A stretch of 64,000 nucleotides of DNA from Uranotaenia lowii (lineage: Eukaryota > Arthropoda > Insecta > Diptera > Culicidae), in NCBI RefSeq assembly GCF_029784155.1, contig NC_073693.1:334020009-334084008 (forward strand). Direction: 5' to 3'. Below are positions 60,909 to 64,000 of this stretch, in pieces. The translations under genes and the position numbers were made by a program. The notes beneath the pieces were generated by a model. It made no database searches, was not told where the DNA came from, and saw only the letters and a list, made by a program, of their open reading frames with translations. The first letter of the stretch is position 1; every line of letters starts with the position of its first letter.

Positions 60909-62875
60909 CTAGCTGACCCGTTGTGCTTCGCTACACCTTCCGGAAATAAATGTAATTTGTAAAAATTTATTAAAATTTAGATTTTAGAGAGCATTGTTTT
61001 AAATCAAACCTCATCATACTTCAGAACCAACAACTTTGAAATGAGAGCTGCAGCTGCAGTTCTGAATAGCAATTTAAAGATGGTATATATTATTTACTGA
61101 TCTCTAAACTCGTTTTTCAAGATCTGAAATTTGTACTCTGTACCCAAAAAAACCTTTTTAAATATCGTCCCTTCTTTGAAAAGCTCTTTATCTTAAATTT
61201 ACATGGGAGCTCTCCCATCTTTTTCAATTTTGTCCCCCACTGCTTGAAGAAGGTAGGCAAATTTAACCGGCTCGATACCCAAACAGCACTTATCATGGTA
61301 ATGAAAAATGTATTAAATTAGTTATGTATTAAATACAGTGCAAATTTTTTTTTTAAATAAATTTACTACGGTAAACATATAAATATTTAAAAAAATATCA
61401 GTTGCATCACTAAATAAGTTCTCAGCATTTTTTTTTAAATTTTTCTTTGAAAGTCAAATTTTCAAAAATTTAGTCAAAACAAATTTCTAAGTTTACATTT
61501 GTCCCGCATATTGGGGCAAGTGTCAATGCAAAGCTTATTTACAGATGCGTCAGAGTAATGGCTTTAAAATGGATTTAATACGAATTCCTGTTTTTTGTTT
61601 TATCAAGTTTCACTGATACCTCTGCAGTATTCCTGCAATATAAATTTATGTTTGTTACTCCACTTTTAACGAATGCTGTTCAAAGAGAATGACCTTCATT
61701 TACAAAGACATTTAAGAATTTTCAATATCCGCTGCAGTTTCAACATTCGGAATACCCCTTCTGGTCTTTCCAACATATTGAATCATTTTGAAGATGAATT
61801 TCTTAAAAGTTCGACGTTTGCCCTTGTCCCACCGAGTAAGTTGACAGAGAGGAATATTGTTTTTAACACTTTAAGGGTAAACTAAAAATTTCTTTTAAAA
61901 ATTTTGCGTCCAGTTGAATATCGGTTCTAAAGTCTCGCTTTTCAAAAACGAAGCGGATTAAAAGTCTCTTTTATGCAGCCATGAACACAAAAACACTTTT
62001 CATGTTAAGTACGTACTTGAATTGGTATGTAAGCAAAAAGTACAATGGTTTTTTCAGAATTATTTAAAATAAAAAGCTCCCATTTTTATTTCTAAATTCG
62101 TTTCTGTTGTGTATTTGGGCCGAAGTAACAATTTCTAGAAGAAAACCTAATTTTTTTTTTTTTTTTTTTTTAACAGAAAAAGTTGAACGTTTGAACATGT
62201 TCTAATGTTCCTTGAATGAAAAGTCGAATGCTACCTACATTAACACGAACTAAATATTGAAGTATTTTAGCAAATCTTTCAATTGGTTTTGATTCGATTA
62301 ATAAAATACCAATCCGTGTCACATTACCACGTGCTGTGTACAAATCAAATAAGCAAGAAAAAAACACATCTAGGTTGCATATCGCCCCACGTGTTTGAGA
62401 AACAGGCGCCTGTTGTTAAATTTTCCAGCAATCAATGAACAGTGTGCTTTGGTTACCATCCTCTTGCGACGACGTTTGCTCGCCCATGGAGACGAAAAAC
62501 AAACCCCTCAAAGAAAATATGCTTGGTTGAGAAATACGCGCCAAAATATTCCTACTGATCAGTATGCTATGCCTGGGTTACTATCCTTTTGCGACGTTGG
62601 CCGCGACGCCTCGACCATAGAGACGAAAAACAAACCGCCCAAAGGAAAAAAAAATCTCAAGAAAATGGATGTCATGACTTTAATTTGTTTCGAAAAACTA
62701 CAAATTTTGTATGGAAGCCTCTCCTTCCTTAAGTCGGATGGAGTTTTGACTATTACAGAAACCATCCCCGGCCTCAAAAACCCTCAGATGCCAGTTTTGA
62801 CGATGATCGGTTCAGTAGTTTCCGAGTCTATAGGGAACAGACAGACAGACAAACATTCATTTTTATATATATAGA
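60909..62875 (-). mobile_element. Non-autonomous Helitron
   Basis: On the minus strand it starts TCTATATATATAAAAATG after an A, continues with GTTTGTCTGTCTGTCTGTTC, and ends GGTGTAGCGAAGCACA (hairpin-like), ACGGGTCAG and CTAG before a T. These are the same 5' and 3' signatures as the element at 11132-12335. The interior differs and includes a segment (61660-62150) repeated outside the element at 62935-63300. Frames of 159 codons (62395-62874) and 65-72 codons are subrepeat-driven and not Rep/helicase. Confidence 0.7.
61660..62150 (-). repeat. Direct repeat R, copy inside the Helitron
   Basis: Phrases in order: CTCCACTTTTAACG, GGTCTTTCCAACAT, ATTTTGAAGATGAATTTCTT, TTGAATATCGGTTCTAAAG and AACAATTTCTAGAA. 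All recur in diverged form at 62935-63300. Confidence 0.6.
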
Positions 62876-62934
62876 TAAGTTATCAAAGTTTCTTTTGCTA
62901 CTATAGTTAAGCTTCAAACTTAGTTTTCAATTAA

Positions 62935-63300
62935 AACACACCACTTTTCCTACACTCAGGATACACCTTCTGACCTTCCAAACATAATGCTGAACCATTT
63001 TGGAGATGAAGTTCTTCAAAGCTCGATGATTCATTTCTTAAAGGCGCATTTGCACTTGCTCCACCATTTGAATTGTCGATGTTATTATTATTTTCAATAT
63101 TTTCAAGGTGTTTCAAAAATTTCTTTAAAAAAATTTGCTTTCACTTGAATATCAATCCCAAAAACTCACTTTTCAACATAAAAAAAAGGTGAGGGGGGTC
63201 GAAAGTATCTTCAATACGTTTATCAAAAACATACTTTTTATAGATTTAATTAAACAAATTGCCCAAATAAGCCCAAATAACAATTTCTAAAACAAGAAAT
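62935..63300 (-). repeat. Direct repeat R, copy outside the Helitron
   Basis: CACCACTTTTCCTACACTC, GACCTTCCAAACATAATG, ATTTTGGAGATGAAGTTCTT, TTGAATATCAATCCC and AACAATTTCTAAAACAAG parallel 61660-62150 about 1.2-1.3 kb away. It probably belongs to a second, truncated Helitron copy directly adjoining the intact one. Confidence 0.55.
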
Positions 63301-63328
63301 AACTTATTCATTTGCTTAAGTGAACGGG

Positions 63329-63488
63329 CCGCAGTCCGTGGCGTAGAGGATAGCCTTCAAGTCTTCTAAGCCAGCGGGTATGAGATCGAATCTCGGTCAC
63401 GGCATACATAGTACACTTTCTGTGGGCTGGTGGTTTTAGCATATGTAAGATGCTAGCCATTATATTCACGAAAGATGTACGCTTAAAG
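63329..63488 (+). mobile_element. tRNA-derived SINE, family SINE-A, copy 3
   Basis: The best-preserved copy. It has a perfect pol III A box TGGCGTAGAGG (about 63343-63353) and a perfect B box GATCGAATC (about 63383-63391), followed by CGGCATACATAGTACACTTT, AAGATGCTAGCC and AAAGATGTACGC. Copies 1 and 2 share this tail. The 87-codon minus-strand frame over it is incidental. Confidence 0.75.
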
Positions 63489-64000
63489 TTAATAAAAAGG
63501 AATCTCTTCGAGGAAACATCAAGTTTCATTGAGATCCTGTATGTGTTTATGTTCGTTTTTTTCAAATGCAAATCCTCACATTTTGTTATAAAAAGTTATT
63601 TATTTTATTGATAAAACTCACAAATGCTTAAAAAAACGAAAATTTTCCTGTACTCGGCCTCTTAATACATCAGTGCTATCTTATCTAGTTTGAAACTAGC
63701 TCTTGCTCGGTTCATGTTTCTATTCATTTTCATCATTTTTATTTAATGTTCTAAAATTTATCTAAAAGGCGCTTGATATATCTTCATTTTAGTCTTTTTC
63801 TCTTGTTAACCTGTTGTATTAGTTCTTAATCTTAGGCGTATTGGATTGGAAAAAAAGAATGTAAAGCTTCCCACTTAATATTTTTCAAACGTCAGAAAAT
63901 TCTAACTATACAAAATAAATATGGTAATATAATTGAAAATCGTTTGAATGTTTTTTTGTCAATCGGCCTTTGCCGATTACTTTTATCAATCATGGGTTTC
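63489..64000. other. No gene seen
   Basis: AT-rich DNA to the window end with no recognised feature. Confidence 0.3.

Noticed and set aside
62395..62874. 159-codon frame as a Helitron Rep/helicase gene
   Set aside because: It contains none of the HUH or helicase motifs and overlaps repeated Helitron-terminal sequence.
63329..63415. tRNA gene (also considered at 10990-11070, 36190-36260, 39785-39850 and 19450-19545)
   Set aside because: A and B boxes are present but acceptor and anticodon stems do not pair, and the copies share SINE tails, so they are SINE heads.

Overview
This window looks like AT-rich nuclear DNA from an insect, most likely a mosquito (Culicidae). The evidence is the mobile-element content: a D,D37E mariner (ITmD37E type, known from mosquitoes) with a TA target duplication, tRNA-derived SINEs, Helitrons with a CTAG/T 3' end, 8-bp-duplicating hAT-like elements and a TTAA-flanked element. 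The species cannot be named from the sequence alone. I found no host protein-coding gene, rRNA, functional tRNA or CRISPR array that I can support. The only protein families I recognise are a broken transposase and two broken non-LTR reverse transcriptases.

Layout: 1-9468 is one 9-bp satellite (unit TTTTTGTCA, about 1,050 copies) that runs off the left edge. Its long open frames are artefacts of the 9-bp period. A series of rare unit variants occurs in the same order at about 720-2140 and 7700-9140, so the array carries a roughly 7-kb duplication. From 9.5 to 64 kb the window is a nested patchwork of transposable elements with islands of more GC-balanced, apparently single-copy DNA (about 10.0-10.5, 17.0-17.7, 28.3-28.9, 45.35-46.17, 53.8-55.3 and 58.8-60.8 kb). 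These islands could be non-coding parts or exons of a host gene in a long intron, but nothing in them proves that.

Main elements: SINE-A (three copies), SINE-B (two) and SINE-C (one); Helitrons at 11132-12335 (+) and 60909-62875 (-), with remnants near 16.0 and 49.9-52.0 kb; a foldback-like inverted array of ~165-bp units at 13.7-15.9 kb; the hAT-1 family, with two copies bounded by perfect 8-bp duplications (29853-31762 and 39566-41615) and three decayed copies; the hAT-2 family (22169-24552 and 32920-35766); a TTAA-flanked G-run element in two inverted copies 34 kb apart (23237-23966 and 57416-58156); a short MITE (25475-25740 and 35286-35530); the dead mariner (26344-27637); and non-LTR fragments at 20.8-21.5 and 50.5-51.5 kb.

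The insertion order can be read from nesting. The TTAA element lies inside hAT-2 copy 1, which itself sits in an older repeat. A SINE-B lies inside hAT-1 copy B. A short MITE lies inside hAT-2 copy 2. A reverse-transcriptase fragment splits a Helitron. There is no operon-like or pathway organisation: the window records repeat dynamics rather than a working gene set.
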